Shown: positions 54,239-63,264 of the stretch, one piece after another
How the letters are laid out: the number at the start of each line of letters is the position of its first letter
Position numbering within the stretch: position 1 is the first letter of the stretch
Assembly: GCA_963771845.1 (NCBI GenBank)
Contig: CAVYVC010000030.1
Location: 124,001 to 188,000 of the forward strand
Length of the DNA: 64,000 nt
Direction: 5' to 3'
Origin: VAZQ01 sp963771845
GTDB lineage: Bacteria; Pseudomonadota; Alphaproteobacteria; Rhizobiales; Xanthobacteraceae
The notes under the pieces: model-generated
Databases searched by the model: none
Seen by the model: the letters and a program-made list of their open reading frames with translations, nothing else
Told to the model about the DNA's origin: nothing
Position numbers and translations under genes: made by a program

Positions 54239-55876
54239 TTAGGACGCCCGGGCCACCGCAGGAAGCACGTAGTCCTTGAATTGCTCCCGCAGCGTCGTTT
54301 TCTGGATCTTGCCGGTGGCGGTATGTGGGATTTCGTCGACGAAGACCACTTCGTCCGGCATCCACCAGCTCGCGATTTTGCCTTTCATGAAGGAGAGAAT
54401 CTCGTCCGCCGTCGCGCTCGCGTCCTGCTTGAGCACAATGACGAGCAACGGCCGCTCATCCCATTTCGGATGCTTCACCCCGATGACCGCGGCTTCCGCC
54501 ACCTTGGGATGGCCAACGGCGAGATTCTCAAGATCGATGGTAGAAATCCATTCCCCGCCCGACTTGATCACATCCTTGGCGCGATCGGTGATGCGCAGAT
54601 ACCCGTAGCGATCGATGGTGCCGATGTCGCTGGTGTCAAAGAAGCCATCCTGATCGAGGATGTTACCCGTCTCTTTATAATAGGCGCGGGCGATGGCCGG
54701 GCCGCGCACCTTGAGATGCCCGAAGCTCTTGCCGTCGCGCGGCAAGGTCCTGCCGGCCTCATCGGTGATTTTCATCTCCACCATGAAGGGCGTGTGCCCC
54801 TGCATTTCCTGGATGTCGAGCCGTGCCTCGCCGGCGAGCGCTGCATATTCCGGCTTCATGGTGCACAGCGTTCCGAGCGGACTCATCTCGGTCATGCCCC
54901 AGGCGTGAATCACTTCGACGCCATACACGTCCTGAAACGTCTTCGTCATGGCGCGCGGGCAGGCGGATCCGCCGATCAGGATCTTTTTGAGGTAGGGAAG
55001 CTTTTGTCCGCTCGCGGCGAGATGCTGCAGCAGCATGAGCCAGACGGTCGGAACGCCCGCGCTATAGGTGACCTTGTAGCGGTCGAGAAGCTCGTAGACC
55101 GAAGCGCCGTCGAGCTTCGGCCCGGGCAGGACCAAGGATGCTCCCACCATGGGCCCGGAGAAATTGATCGACCACGTGTTGGCGTGGAACATGGGAACGA
55201 CTGGAAGCACCACGTCGCGGGAGCCCAGCCCATTCATGTCCGAATTGTTGGCCATCAGGCCGTGCAGCACATTGGAGCGATGGGAGTAGACGACGCCCTT
55301 GGGTTTGCCGGTGGTGCCGGAGGTGTAGCACATGCCGGCTGCGGTGTTCTCATCGAAGCTCTTCCAGGCGAAATCGCCGTCAGCCTCGCCGATCCATTCC
55401 TCGTAGGGCACCGCGTTCCTAAGCGATGTTTCGGGCATGTGGCTCTTGTCGGTGAGCACGACATAACGCTCCATCGCCGGCAGCTCGCCGGCGAGCCTTT
55501 CCATCAGCGGAACGAAAGTCAGATCGAGCAGCATCATGCGATCTTGCGCATGGTTGACGATCCAGGCGATCTGCTCCGGAAACAGGCGCGGGTTGACCGT
55601 ATGATAGATGGCACCGATGCCCATGATCCCGTACCAGGCCTCGAAATGGCGCCAGGTATTCCAGGCGAGCGTCGCCACCCGGTCGCCGAGCCGCATGCCG
55701 TCGCGTTCAAGCCGCTGGGCGACACGCAGCGCCCGCGCGCGCATCTCCGCATAATTCGTGCTGTGGATGGCGCCCTCGACCGAGCGAGTGATGACCGGCC
55801 GCTCGGCGTGATTGATGGCGGCGTGGTCGAGAATGCGGTGGCAAAGGAGCGGCCAGTCCTGCATCAGGCCGAGCAT
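54239..55876 (-). CDS. Long/medium-chain fatty-acid CoA ligase (AMP-binding, AlkK/FadD-like)
   Basis: The enzyme activates a carboxylic acid to its CoA thioester through an acyl-AMP. The 545-residue protein has the P-loop YTSGTTGKPKG (about 183-193), the A5 motif AWGMTEMSPLG, the A7 region FFDTSDIGTIDRYGYLRITD and the catalytic Lys in ATGKIQKTTLR. The length and the AWNTWRHFEAWYGIMGIGAI region are typical of AlkK-type medium-chain ligases. ATG 55876. Confidence 0.92.
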   Translation of the reverse strand: MLGLMQDWPLLCHRILDHAAINHAERPVITRSVEGAIHSTNYAEMRARALRVAQRLERDGMRLGDRVATLAWNTWRHFEAWYGIMGIGAIYHTVNPRLFPEQIAWIVNHAQDRMMLLDLTFVPLMERLAGELPAMERYVVLTDKSHMPETSLRNAVPYEEWIGEADGDFAWKSFDENTAAGMCYTSGTTGKPKGVVYSHRSNVLHGLMANNSDMNGLGSRDVVLPVVPMFHANTWSINFSGPMVGASLVLPGPKLDGASVYELLDRYKVTYSAGVPTVWLMLLQHLAASGQKLPYLKKILIGGSACPRAMTKTFQDVYGVEVIHAWGMTEMSPLGTLCTMKPEYAALAGEARLDIQEMQGHTPFMVEMKITDEAGRTLPRDGKSFGHLKVRGPAIARAYYKETGNILDQDGFFDTSDIGTIDRYGYLRITDRAKDVIKSGGEWISTIDLENLAVGHPKVAEAAVIGVKHPKWDERPLLVIVLKQDASATADEILSFMKGKIASWWMPDEVVFVDEIPHTATGKIQKTTLREQFKDYVLPAVARAS

Positions 55877-56047
55877 GATGTTTCCTCCTGCAAGAGCCAG
55901 CTTTTTAAGCCGTGGTTTGGGGGAAGTTTATTCGAGCGGTGGCGGTGATGCAAAACACTACCCGGGGAAACGGGAGCGCTATCGCATATGCGCAAGCCGT
56001 ACTCAAACCGAGGCCGCGAAGCGGGACTACGCTGGTGGTTCTTGTAG

Positions 56048-56122
56048 GGGCGGGTTTCAAACCCGCCCTCGTTGGGCATGCACGGTGTTTGATGTTGGGT
56101 CTCGTGAAGAACTCGACCCAAC
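56048..56122. repeat. Two adjacent palindromes of the GTTGGGT and GGGCGGGTTT families
   Basis: GGGCGGGTTT (56048-56057) faces AAACCCGCCC (56059-56068), and GTTGGGT (56094-56100) faces ACCCAAC (56116-56122). The second matches the arms of the repeat at 26987-27072. They lie between the divergent CoA ligase and extensin-like genes. Confidence 0.6.
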
Positions 56123-56173
56123 CTACCGCTGCCACGCCGCCTTATCGTCGTAATCGTGCCACCATATGGTGAC

Positions 56174-56938
56174 GTGAAGCTCATCCTGTCTGCTTGCCTG
56201 CTCATTTCATTTTGCGCGCTTGCCGGCGCGCAGGCCGTGCCGCTGCCACGGGTGCGCCCCGCCGAGGCGCCGTCAGCCCAGCCGTTTGAGCAGCAGAGCG
56301 CCGCGGAGCCGGCTGCGTCCGCTTGCCGCCAACGCCTGACGGAAAATCTCGCGCTCGCGACCTCGCTGCCCCCGATCGACGGACCGGGCGATTGTGGGGC
56401 CGACGACGTAGTGCGTCTTGAAGCCGTGGTGCTCGCCAACCGCGCGCATGTCGCCGTGACGCCGCCCGCGATCCTGCGCTGCACATTCGCGGAGGAGATT
56501 GTGCGATGGGTGCGCGAGGACGTGGCTCCGGCCGCGCGCACGCTCAAGCTCGACCTCAAGGGCATCGACAACTATGCCGCGTACGATTGCCGTGGCCGCA
56601 ACAGAGTGTTCGGGGCAAAGACATCAGAGCATGGCCGAGGCAACGCGATCGATATCCGCTCGCTCAGGCTCAGCGATGGCACGCTGATCGGGCTTGCCGA
56701 CCCGCATGCCGCCAAGGAGTTTCGTGAGGGGCTGCGAAAAAAAACCTGTGCGCGATTTGCGACCGTGCTCGGCCCGGGTTCCGACGGCTATCATGAAGAT
56801 CACATCCATGTGGATCTCGCTGAGCGCAGGGGCGGCCTGCACATGTGTCACTGGGACGTGCGCGAGCCGGAAGAGACGGCGAGCGAAGCGGTGGTGCCGT
56901 TGCCGCGCCCGCGCCCGAACCGGGGTAGGGCGGGTTAG
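56174..56938 (+). CDS. Extensin-like protein (PF06904, putative LAS-type peptidase fold)
   Basis: A 254-residue exported protein with an N-terminal signal peptide (about residues 1-20, ending near AGAQA). The C-terminal domain has SEHGRGNAIDI and DGYHEDHIHVDL, reproducing the His/Asp/His zinc pattern of LAS D,D-peptidases (VanY, MepA), so a cell-wall role is plausible. Start is a GTG at 56174; another GTG at 56156 adds six residues. The last codons and stop fall inside a palindromic repeat, making the Arg-Pro-rich tail. Confidence 0.8.
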   Translation: MKLILSACLLISFCALAGAQAVPLPRVRPAEAPSAQPFEQQSAAEPAASACRQRLTENLALATSLPPIDGPGDCGADDVVRLEAVVLANRAHVAVTPPAILRCTFAEEIVRWVREDVAPAARTLKLDLKGIDNYAAYDCRGRNRVFGAKTSEHGRGNAIDIRSLRLSDGTLIGLADPHAAKEFREGLRKKTCARFATVLGPGSDGYHEDHIHVDLAERRGGLHMCHWDVREPEETASEAVVPLPRPRPNRGRAG

Positions 56939-57087
56939 CGGCCGTCGGCCGCGTAACCCGCCGCAACCCGGCTGGCTGGTTTTAGCAATGGATAGTGCCC
57001 AATTCGGGCAAGCCCGACTTGCGCTGGCGGATTACGCGCCATGCGCACGCCCACGTTGCCTTGGCGCATGGCGCTAATCCGCCCTAC
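56925..57087. repeat. Composite palindromic repeat spanning the extensin stop codon
   Basis: GTAGGGCGGGTTAGCG (56925-56940) is a 15/16 reverse complement of 57072-57087. An inner pair, 57029-57046 and 57064-57080, matches except for one base. GGGTTAGCGGCC...GGCCGCGTAACCC (56932-56959) adds a third hairpin. The extensin-like gene stops at 56936-56938, inside the element, and the aminotransferase starts 28 bases after it. Confidence 0.75.
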
Positions 57088-57115
57088 AAATATTTCTCCA
57101 ACCGAAAGCTCAACC

Positions 57116-58498
57116 ATGTCCCCGCTCAGCAATCTTGCCGTTCGCGACATCGAGACCGTAGTGCATCCCTATACCCAGCTGGCCGCCTTGCGCGAGACCG
57201 GGCCGCTCGTGCTCGAGCACGCAAAAGGGGTGTTCGTGTACGACACCGAAGGCAAGGCCTATATCGAAGGCATGGCCGGGCTGTGGTGCACCGCGCTCGG
57301 CTACGGTAACGAAGAGCTGGTCGAGGCCGCATCGGCGCAGATGCGCAAGCTTCCGTTTGCCCACCTCTTTACCGGCAAGAGCCATGACCCCGCGATCGAG
57401 CTTGCCGAGCGGCTCAAGGAGCTGCTTCCTTTTCCCACATCAAAAGTCTTCTTTTGCTCATCCGGCTCGGAAGCAAACGACACCCAGATCAAGTTGGTCT
57501 GGTACATGAACAACGCGCTGGGGCGGCCGGACAAAAAGAAAATTATCAGCCGGCTCAAAGCCTACCACGGCGTGACCATCGCGGCGGCCTCGCTCACCGG
57601 CCTTGCGAACAATCACCGCGATTTCGATCTGCCGATTGCGAGAATCCTGCACACCGGCTGCCCGCATCACTATCGCTTCGCACAGTCGGGCGAGAGCGAA
57701 GATGAGTTTGCCCGACGGCTCGCGGCCGAACTCGAACAGCTGATCATTGATGAAGGTCCCGACACGGTCGCCGCCTTCATCGCCGAACCAGTCATGGGTG
57801 CGGGCGGCGTCATCGTGCCGCCCAGGACCTATTTTCCGGAACTCGTGAAGGTGTGCCGCAAATACGACGTGTACATGATCTCGGACGAGGTGATCTGCGG
57901 CTTCGGGCGGCTGGGAACGATGTTTGGCGCGAGCGCCCTTGGTTACACGCCGGACTCGGTTTCGCTCGCCAAGGCGCTCACATCGGCTTATCTGCCGCTT
58001 GCGGCTGTGAGCGTCCCGCAGCGCATGTACGAGGCGATGCTCGACGAGAGCCGCAAGATCGGAATGTTCGGCCATGGTTTTACCTATTCCGGACATCCCG
58101 TTGCCGCCGCGGTCGCGCTCAAGGCGATCGAAATTTATGCGCGCGAGCGCATCGCGGAAGCGGTGGCACGCAAGGCGCCGCAGTTTCAGAGGAGGCTTGC
58201 CGCGCTCGGCAACCATCCGCTGGTAGGCGAAGCGCGCGGGCTCGGCCTTGTCGGCGGGCTCGAGCTTGTCGCCGATAAAGCAACGAAGCGATCTTTCGAT
58301 CCCAAGGCGGGGGTGGCGCCACAGGCGGTGCATTTTGCGCAGACCGAGGGGCTGATTGTGCGTTTTCTCGCGGGCGACGTGATATCGCTGTGCCCGCCGC
58401 TGATCATCGCGCCGGCAGAGATCGACGAGATGTTCGATCGGCTTACTCGCGCGCTCGACGGCACGCTCGATTGGGCACACCGCGAACGGCTGGTATGA
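57116..58498 (+). CDS. Class III aminotransferase (omega-transaminase-like)
   Basis: A PLP enzyme moving amino groups from amines or omega-amino acids to a keto acid. The 460-residue protein has FFCSSGSEANDTQIKLVWY, AYHGVTIAAASLTG, the Asp in ISDEVICGFGRLG and the PLP Lys286 in SLAKALTSAYLPLAAVSV. The N-terminal HPYTQLAALRETGPLVLEHA is typical of the taurine/putrescine:pyruvate group. ATG 57116 is used, with only a weak ribosome site, just after the repeat. Confidence 0.9.
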   Translation: MSPLSNLAVRDIETVVHPYTQLAALRETGPLVLEHAKGVFVYDTEGKAYIEGMAGLWCTALGYGNEELVEAASAQMRKLPFAHLFTGKSHDPAIELAERLKELLPFPTSKVFFCSSGSEANDTQIKLVWYMNNALGRPDKKKIISRLKAYHGVTIAAASLTGLANNHRDFDLPIARILHTGCPHHYRFAQSGESEDEFARRLAAELEQLIIDEGPDTVAAFIAEPVMGAGGVIVPPRTYFPELVKVCRKYDVYMISDEVICGFGRLGTMFGASALGYTPDSVSLAKALTSAYLPLAAVSVPQRMYEAMLDESRKIGMFGHGFTYSGHPVAAAVALKAIEIYARERIAEAVARKAPQFQRRLAALGNHPLVGEARGLGLVGGLELVADKATKRSFDPKAGVAPQAVHFAQTEGLIVRFLAGDVISLCPPLIIAPAEIDEMFDRLTRALDGTLDWAHRERLV

Positions 58499-58532
58499 TG
58501 CGCGTATTCCGGGAGATGCGTATACAAAAGCG

Positions 58533-58563
58533 AACGGCGCCGGGACCCCCTTCCGGCGCCGTT
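58533..58563. terminator. Bidirectional hairpin terminator
   Basis: AACGGCGCCGG (58533-58543) and CCGGCGCCGTT (58553-58563) form an 11-base-pair perfect stem with a 9-base loop between the converging aminotransferase and L,D-transpeptidase genes. Confidence 0.7.
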
Positions 58564-58586
58564 CCCCAGGCCCCCTCAGAGAAAAA

Positions 58587-59258
58587 TCAGTAGCTCTGCC
58601 CCGGGCCCGATGCGTTCGCCACGCGCGGATTCGATGGCGTGTCGCTGTTGTTCGGTGCGAGAACGACCACGATCGCTCCCATTTTGACTCGCTTGTAAAG
58701 ATCGATGACATCCTCATTGGTCATGCGGATGCAGCCGGACGAAATGGCCCGGCCGATGTATTCGGGCTGGTTGGTGCCGTGGATGCGGAACAAGGTGTCC
58801 TTTTCGCCCTGATAGAGATAGATGCCGCGCGCGCCCATGGGATTGTGCGGGCCGCCTTCCATGTGATCGGGAATATTGCCGAGCCGGCGCTTGATCTCCG
58901 CCGTCGGGGTCCAGGTCGGCCACTCTTCCTTGCGGCCCACTTTCGCAATGCCGTACCAGGAGAGCGCCTCTTCGCCGACGGTCACGCCGTAGCGAATCGC
59001 CTTGTTGTCTGCGAGCACATAATAGAGGTAGCGGTTATCGGTATCGATGACGATCGAACCCGGCGCTTCCTTGCGATGGTATTCGACGATGCTGCGCTGA
59101 TATTCAAGCGGAATGCTGGCCTGCGCGTATGGCGCGTTGGCCAGCAGCTTGCGATCACGCGGAGTAAGATTGGCGTCGTTCGCTGGATCAATGGTAGCCT
59201 GCATGCATCCGCCCAGCAGAATACCCGCAAGAACGAACGCTATTCCCCTTACCGCCAT
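58587..59258 (-). CDS. L,D-transpeptidase (YkuD) lipoprotein
   Basis: Forms 3-3 crosslinks or anchors proteins in the periplasmic peptidoglycan. The 223-residue product begins with a lipoprotein signal, LLGGC with Cys18, and has the YkuD motif HGTNQPEYIGRAISSGCIRM (catalytic His and Cys), preceded by WPTWTPTAEIKRR and NPMGARGIYLY. ATG 59258 is chosen since the upstream extension is not conserved. Confidence 0.93.
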   Translation of the reverse strand: MAVRGIAFVLAGILLGGCMQATIDPANDANLTPRDRKLLANAPYAQASIPLEYQRSIVEYHRKEAPGSIVIDTDNRYLYYVLADNKAIRYGVTVGEEALSWYGIAKVGRKEEWPTWTPTAEIKRRLGNIPDHMEGGPHNPMGARGIYLYQGEKDTLFRIHGTNQPEYIGRAISSGCIRMTNEDVIDLYKRVKMGAIVVVLAPNNSDTPSNPRVANASGPGQSY

Positions 59259-59667
59259 AGCTGCCCCTTTATACGCTTTTGGCGCACGCCCAATCAGGCT
59301 TCGACTCGTTTCCTGTAGTTCCAATTAGCTAAAAGAATTCGCTCCTTCCAGGGCAAGCCGGCGCCGAATTCAATTGTGTGCGCAACCTGTTGCAGGAATG
59401 TCGCAGTGCGGCCGGGGATCAATGCAAAACTGCCCCGTTTCGGCGCAAAATCGCCCTCTCGCGGCGCGTGGAGCGAGCTGCGATTGGAACTTTTAACCCT
59501 TTGTTGATCATCACGCGGGCCTATTGCTCACGTGCTCGCGAGACGGCGCGAATGTCACGATAGGACTCCATTTCCCGCGCATTTCAGCCGCACTCGCGCG
59601 CCATCCCGTCGCCACCCAAATCAGTCGAACGCGGACTGAGAAACACAATAAGTTCCATGGAGCCAAA
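59259..59667. other. Spacer upstream of the L,D-transpeptidase gene
   Basis: About 410 bases with no convincing gene; promoters for both neighbours should lie here. No motif stands out. Confidence 0.35.
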
Positions 59668-59862
59668 ATGACAAAGAAGACAACCAAACCCTCCAAACAG
59701 AACGCCCCTCGCGAGGCACAGGCCCTCGCCACCCGTTATGGGGAGATCGGAATCTCGGCGGTGGCCGCCGCGCTCAAGTTCAAGAGTGAAAGCAAGAAGC
59801 CCGCTTACGCCCCGGTGGCGCCCGAGCTGGACGAGGAGCGCATCGCCGAAATGGCCGCGTGA
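59668..59862 (+). CDS. Small basic/acidic hypothetical protein
   Basis: A 64-residue product beginning MTKKTTKPSKQNAPREAQ, Lys-rich at the N-terminus and acidic at the C-terminus (ELDEERIAEMAA). The ATG at 59668 has GGAG 6 bases upstream. No family recognised. Codon use and ribosome site support a real gene. Confidence 0.6.
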   Translation: MTKKTTKPSKQNAPREAQALATRYGEIGISAVAAALKFKSESKKPAYAPVAPELDEERIAEMAA

Positions 59863-59890
59863 TCTGACGGTTCTGTGGCCGCATCAGCCT

Positions 59891-60043
59891 GTAGCCCGCA
59901 TGAGCGCAGCGACATGCGGGAACCAACCCGGATTTCGCTTCGCTCATCCGGGCTACGACTGTAGCCCGCATGAGCGTGTAGCCCGCATGAGCGTAGCGGC
60001 ATGCGGGAGCGGACCCGGATTTCGCTTCGCTCATCCGGGCTAC
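59891..60043. repeat. Tandem 66-base palindromic repeat units with a partial third
   Basis: Two 66-base units, 59891-59956 and 59978-60043, begin GTAGCCCGCATGAGCG and end CGCTCATCCGGGCTAC. They differ at six positions. A 17-base partial copy (59961-59977) sits between. Each unit is an imperfect palindrome. Similar CCCGGAT...ATCCGGG elements are abundant in Bradyrhizobium-like genomes. Confidence 0.85.
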
Positions 60044-60176
60044 AACCAACTCTGCGGCTGCGGGGCATGACGAAGGCGAAAGGGTTGTATAAAGACAGAC
60101 ATTGAGGCGCACTTGATGGACTGATTGCGGCGATTTGCTCGAATTGCCCGGTCAGACAAATTGCCGCGGAGGGGTC

Positions 60177-61148
60177 ATGCTGTGGGTCTATGTTCCGCGC
60201 GGCACCACGCTTGACCGGATCGCGGTCGAGACCGGGGGCAACCCGCCCGAAAGCTCGGTGTGGTTCGACCTGGTCAATCCCAATCTGCAGGAAGACAAGC
60301 TCGTGGAGCAAAAGGTCGGCATCGCCGTGCCGACCCGCGAGGAGATGCAGGAGATCGAGGTCACCAGCCGTCTCTATGTGGAGAATGGGGCGCGCTACAT
60401 GACCGCAACGTTGATGTGTCAGTCCGACACCGAGCCGAAAACGACCCCCGTCACTTTCATTCTCTCCGGACACCGGCTGATCACGGTGCGCTACGACGAG
60501 CCGCGTCCGTTCATGATGGTCGGCAACAAGCTCGCCCGGGTGTGCTCGCCGGCAGTGAACGGAGAATCGGTGCTCATGGAGCTCCTGGATGCAGTCATCG
60601 ATCGCACCGCCGATATCCTGGAGCGCGTGGGCGCGGAGGTCGACCAGATCTCGCACGATATCTTCGAGCCGGAGGAGCGCGCCGATCGCACCAGAAGCTA
60701 TAACGAGATCCTGCGCGCCATCGGCCGCAAAGGCGATCTCGCTTCGAAGGTGCGCGAGAGCCTCGTCTCCATCGGCCGCCTGCTGCTGTACCTTGCGCAC
60801 GAAGCCGACAGCATGCGCTGGGCGAAAGAACAGCGCGCTCAGCTGCGGGGCATGCAGCGCGATGTGCATTCCTTATCCGACCACGCCGCCTATCTTTCCA
60901 ACAAAATCCAGTTTCTGCTCGACGCCATGCTCGGCGTCGTGACCATCGAGCAGAACAACGTGATCAAGATTTTTTCCGTGGCGGCCGTTGCGCTCATGCC
61001 GCCCACGCTGATTGCGTCGATCTACGGCATGAATTTCAGGCATATGCCGGAACTCGACTGGTTCTTCGGCTACCCGATTGCAATTGTAATGATGGTGCTC
61101 GCGGCGGCGCTGCCGTACTATGTCTTCAAATGGAAAAAGTGGCTGTGA
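60177..61148 (+). CDS. CorA family divalent metal transporter
   Basis: A pentameric inner-membrane Mg2+/Co2+ channel. The 323-residue protein has a long cytoplasmic N-terminal domain, LSNKIQFLLDAMLGVVTIEQ, and two C-terminal TM helices with the GMN selectivity motif at 284-286 in IYGMNF. ATG 60177 has GGAGGGG just upstream. Confidence 0.93.
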   Translation: MLWVYVPRGTTLDRIAVETGGNPPESSVWFDLVNPNLQEDKLVEQKVGIAVPTREEMQEIEVTSRLYVENGARYMTATLMCQSDTEPKTTPVTFILSGHRLITVRYDEPRPFMMVGNKLARVCSPAVNGESVLMELLDAVIDRTADILERVGAEVDQISHDIFEPEERADRTRSYNEILRAIGRKGDLASKVRESLVSIGRLLLYLAHEADSMRWAKEQRAQLRGMQRDVHSLSDHAAYLSNKIQFLLDAMLGVVTIEQNNVIKIFSVAAVALMPPTLIASIYGMNFRHMPELDWFFGYPIAIVMMVLAAALPYYVFKWKKWL

Positions 61149-61160
61149 CGTCCGACAGCT

Positions 61161-61223
61161 ATCAGGCATCAGTTATCAGGCATCAGGCAGGATCCCAACC
61201 TGATACCTGTTACCTGATACCTG
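61161..61223. repeat. ATCAGGCATCAG direct and inverted repeat cluster
   Basis: ATCAGGCATCAG occurs at 61161-61172 and 61175-61186; the facing arm has CCTGATACCTG (61199-61209) and ACCTGATACCTG (61212-61223). It occupies the short gap between the convergent corA and SDR genes and may act as a terminator. Confidence 0.65.
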
Positions 61224-61973
61224 TTAAACGTGCTGCCCGCCGTTGATGTGGATCTCGGCACCGTTCACGTAAGAGGACGTCTCGGTGCATAGCACATAGA
61301 TGATCTTGGCCACCTCGTCCGGGGTGCCGAGCCGGTGCAGCGGGATTTGATGCGCCACGATTTCTTCGGTCCCCGGCGACAGAATGGCGGTGTCGATCTC
61401 GCCCGGGGCAATCGCGTTGACGCGAACCCCGAGCGGCCCGAAATCGGCTGCCATTTCCCGGGTCAGCGCGGCAAGCGCGGCCTTCGATGTCGCATAGGCG
61501 GCGCCGGCGAACGGATGCACCCGCGAGCCTGCGATAGAAGTGACGTTGACCACCGAGCCTTTGGCGGCCTTGAGCTCGTCGAGGAGCCCGCGCGCCAGCA
61601 TGATCGGCGCGAGGAAATTTACCCGAAAAACATGCTCCCATACGTCGAGCGTGGTGTCGATGGAGGAAAGGCGTTTGCCGGCTTGCGCCTTCGGGGAGAT
61701 CGCCGCGTTGTTTACGAGCGCGTTGAGCTCGTGGTCATCGAGCCGCTGCTTGATCTCTGCGATCGCCTGGCGCGTGCGCTCAGGATCGGCAAGATCGACT
61801 TGGATGTGGTCCTCGGGTCCCATCTCCCATGGGCAGTTTTCCGGAAAGGCGTGGCGCGAGCAGGTAATCACGCGCCAGCCGGCGGCGGAGAAGCGCTTGA
61901 CGGTCGCATGCCCAATGCCGCGGCTCGCTCCCGTAAGAAGGAGCGTGCGGCGCTGCTGATTGGACGTGGGCAT
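61224..61973 (-). CDS. SDR family oxidoreductase
   Basis: A 249-residue classical short-chain dehydrogenase with TGASRGIGHA (nucleotide binding), NNAAISPKAQ, Ser in VTSIAGSRVHPF, and the Tyr/Lys pair AAYATSKAAL. The substrate is unknown. It follows pdxH by 20 bases on the same strand. Confidence 0.92.
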   Translation of the reverse strand: MPTSNQQRRTLLLTGASRGIGHATVKRFSAAGWRVITCSRHAFPENCPWEMGPEDHIQVDLADPERTRQAIAEIKQRLDDHELNALVNNAAISPKAQAGKRLSSIDTTLDVWEHVFRVNFLAPIMLARGLLDELKAAKGSVVNVTSIAGSRVHPFAGAAYATSKAALAALTREMAADFGPLGVRVNAIAPGEIDTAILSPGTEEIVAHQIPLHRLGTPDEVAKIIYVLCTETSSYVNGAEIHINGGQHV

Positions 61974-61993
61974 GTGCTGGAAGCCTTCTCGCG

Positions 61994-62635
61994 TTATGGA
62001 TAGAGCCGCGTTCTGCGCCACGGCTGGTCCAGGGCGCCGCGACGAAACTCGACCCGGTCGTGCAGCCGAAACGGCCGGTCGTGCCAAAATTCCATGATCA
62101 GGGGCAACAGCCGATAGCCGGTCCAATAGGGCGGCCGTGGAACGGCGCCAAGCGCGAATTTCGCGGTCTCCCATGCAATTGCGCGCTCGAATGCATGGCG
62201 GCTTTCAAGCGGCGCAGACTGCTTGCTCGCCCAGGCGCCGATCTGGGCAAGACGCGGGCGACTGGCGAAATAGATATCCGCCTCGGCATCATCCACCCTG
62301 GTCACCGGTCCCCGCAGCCGAACTTGCCGGTTGAGCGATTTCCAGTGAAACATCACTGCGCCCCGGTGGGTGGCATCCAACTCCCGCCCTTTTGGGCTGT
62401 CCACATTGGTGTAGAATACGAATCCCCGCTCGTCGAAGCCCTTCATCAGCACCATGCGAACATTCGGCAGGCCGTCGGCATCGACGGTGGCGAGCGACAT
62501 GGCGCTCGGGTCGCGCGGCTCGCTGCGGCTCGCCTCCTCGAACCAGGCGGCAAACAGCCGCAGCGGCTCATCAGCCTCGGTGAAATCACCACTCGTTAAC
62601 CAGCTGGGGTGTTCTATCGGAGCTGATTTTGACAT
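61994..62635 (-). CDS. pdxH: Pyridoxamine 5'-phosphate oxidase
   Basis: Oxidises pyridoxine/pyridoxamine 5'-phosphate to PLP using FMN. The 213-residue protein has RDPSAMSLATVDADGLPNVR, FVFYTNVDSPKGRELDA, VMFHWKSLNRQVRLRG and the C-terminal VEFRRGALDQPWRRTRLYP, all diagnostic. ATG 62635. Confidence 0.96.
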   Translation of the reverse strand: MSKSAPIEHPSWLTSGDFTEADEPLRLFAAWFEEASRSEPRDPSAMSLATVDADGLPNVRMVLMKGFDERGFVFYTNVDSPKGRELDATHRGAVMFHWKSLNRQVRLRGPVTRVDDAEADIYFASRPRLAQIGAWASKQSAPLESRHAFERAIAWETAKFALGAVPRPPYWTGYRLLPLIMEFWHDRPFRLHDRVEFRRGALDQPWRRTRLYP

Positions 62636-62702
62636 GCTGCGGAGTGCCCAGGTGGCGGCATTGGGGCCAACTGTCCAATCGAGACGCCTCGCTTATAGAG
62701 GA

Positions 62703-63170
62703 ATGCCGTTTCGAAGGCACGCCGTGGCCGGGCGTTTCGCTGCGGGAGCGTGCTGCGTCGTGCTTGCGCTTGGCCTGGGTGGGTGCAGCTTCTCCTATCA
62801 GCTCGATAACTTGTTCGCGAAGCGGGATGAGGAGAAGTCGGACCAAACGGCGTCACTGCGGCGCGGCAGGCCAAAGAGCGCCACGGACGCGCTCGCCCAA
62901 GCCGACTGGGTGTTTGCCCGCGCCGCCGTCACCGAAGTGCTCGACAAGGGCGGCAACCATGTCAGCGCGCCCTGGGAAAATCCCGGCACTGGCGCACGCG
63001 GGACGGTGACCCCGCTTGCCTCGGCCTACACGCGCGAGGGCACCACCTGCCGCGATTTCCTCGCAAGCTACGTGAAGAACGGCAGCGAGTCGTGGCTTGA
63101 AGGCTCGGCCTGCCGGGCCGGGCGCGGCAACTGGGAAGTGCGCGATCTGCGGCCCTGGAAGAATACCTGA
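62703..63170 (+). CDS. RT0821/Lpp0805-like surface lipoprotein
   Basis: A 155-residue exported protein with a lipobox GLGGC (Cys28). Downstream are SAPWENPGTGARGTVTPLA, YTREGTTCRDFLASYV and CRAGRGNWEVRDLRPW, the signature of the 17-kDa/RT0821 surface-antigen family. The ATG at 62703 gives a compact signal peptide; 62634 is possible. It is divergent from pdxH. Confidence 0.82.
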   Translation: MPFRRHAVAGRFAAGACCVVLALGLGGCSFSYQLDNLFAKRDEEKSDQTASLRRGRPKSATDALAQADWVFARAAVTEVLDKGGNHVSAPWENPGTGARGTVTPLASAYTREGTTCRDFLASYVKNGSESWLEGSACRAGRGNWEVRDLRPWKNT

Positions 63171-63264
63171 TTGTTGCAGCAGCCTTTTCTGCTCCCCACA
63201 TTAGACGGGCGTGGGGGCGCTTGCCGGATTAAAGGTGCGCCGACCCGGTTTGGAGGGAATGAGA

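Noticed and set aside
54155..55948. 597-codon open frame antisense to the CoA ligase
   Set aside because: Opposes a gene with complete diagnostic motifs; codon pattern is that of a shadow frame.
59891..60043. Short CRISPR-like array
   Set aside because: Units are 66-base palindromes without spacers; only two copies plus a stub.
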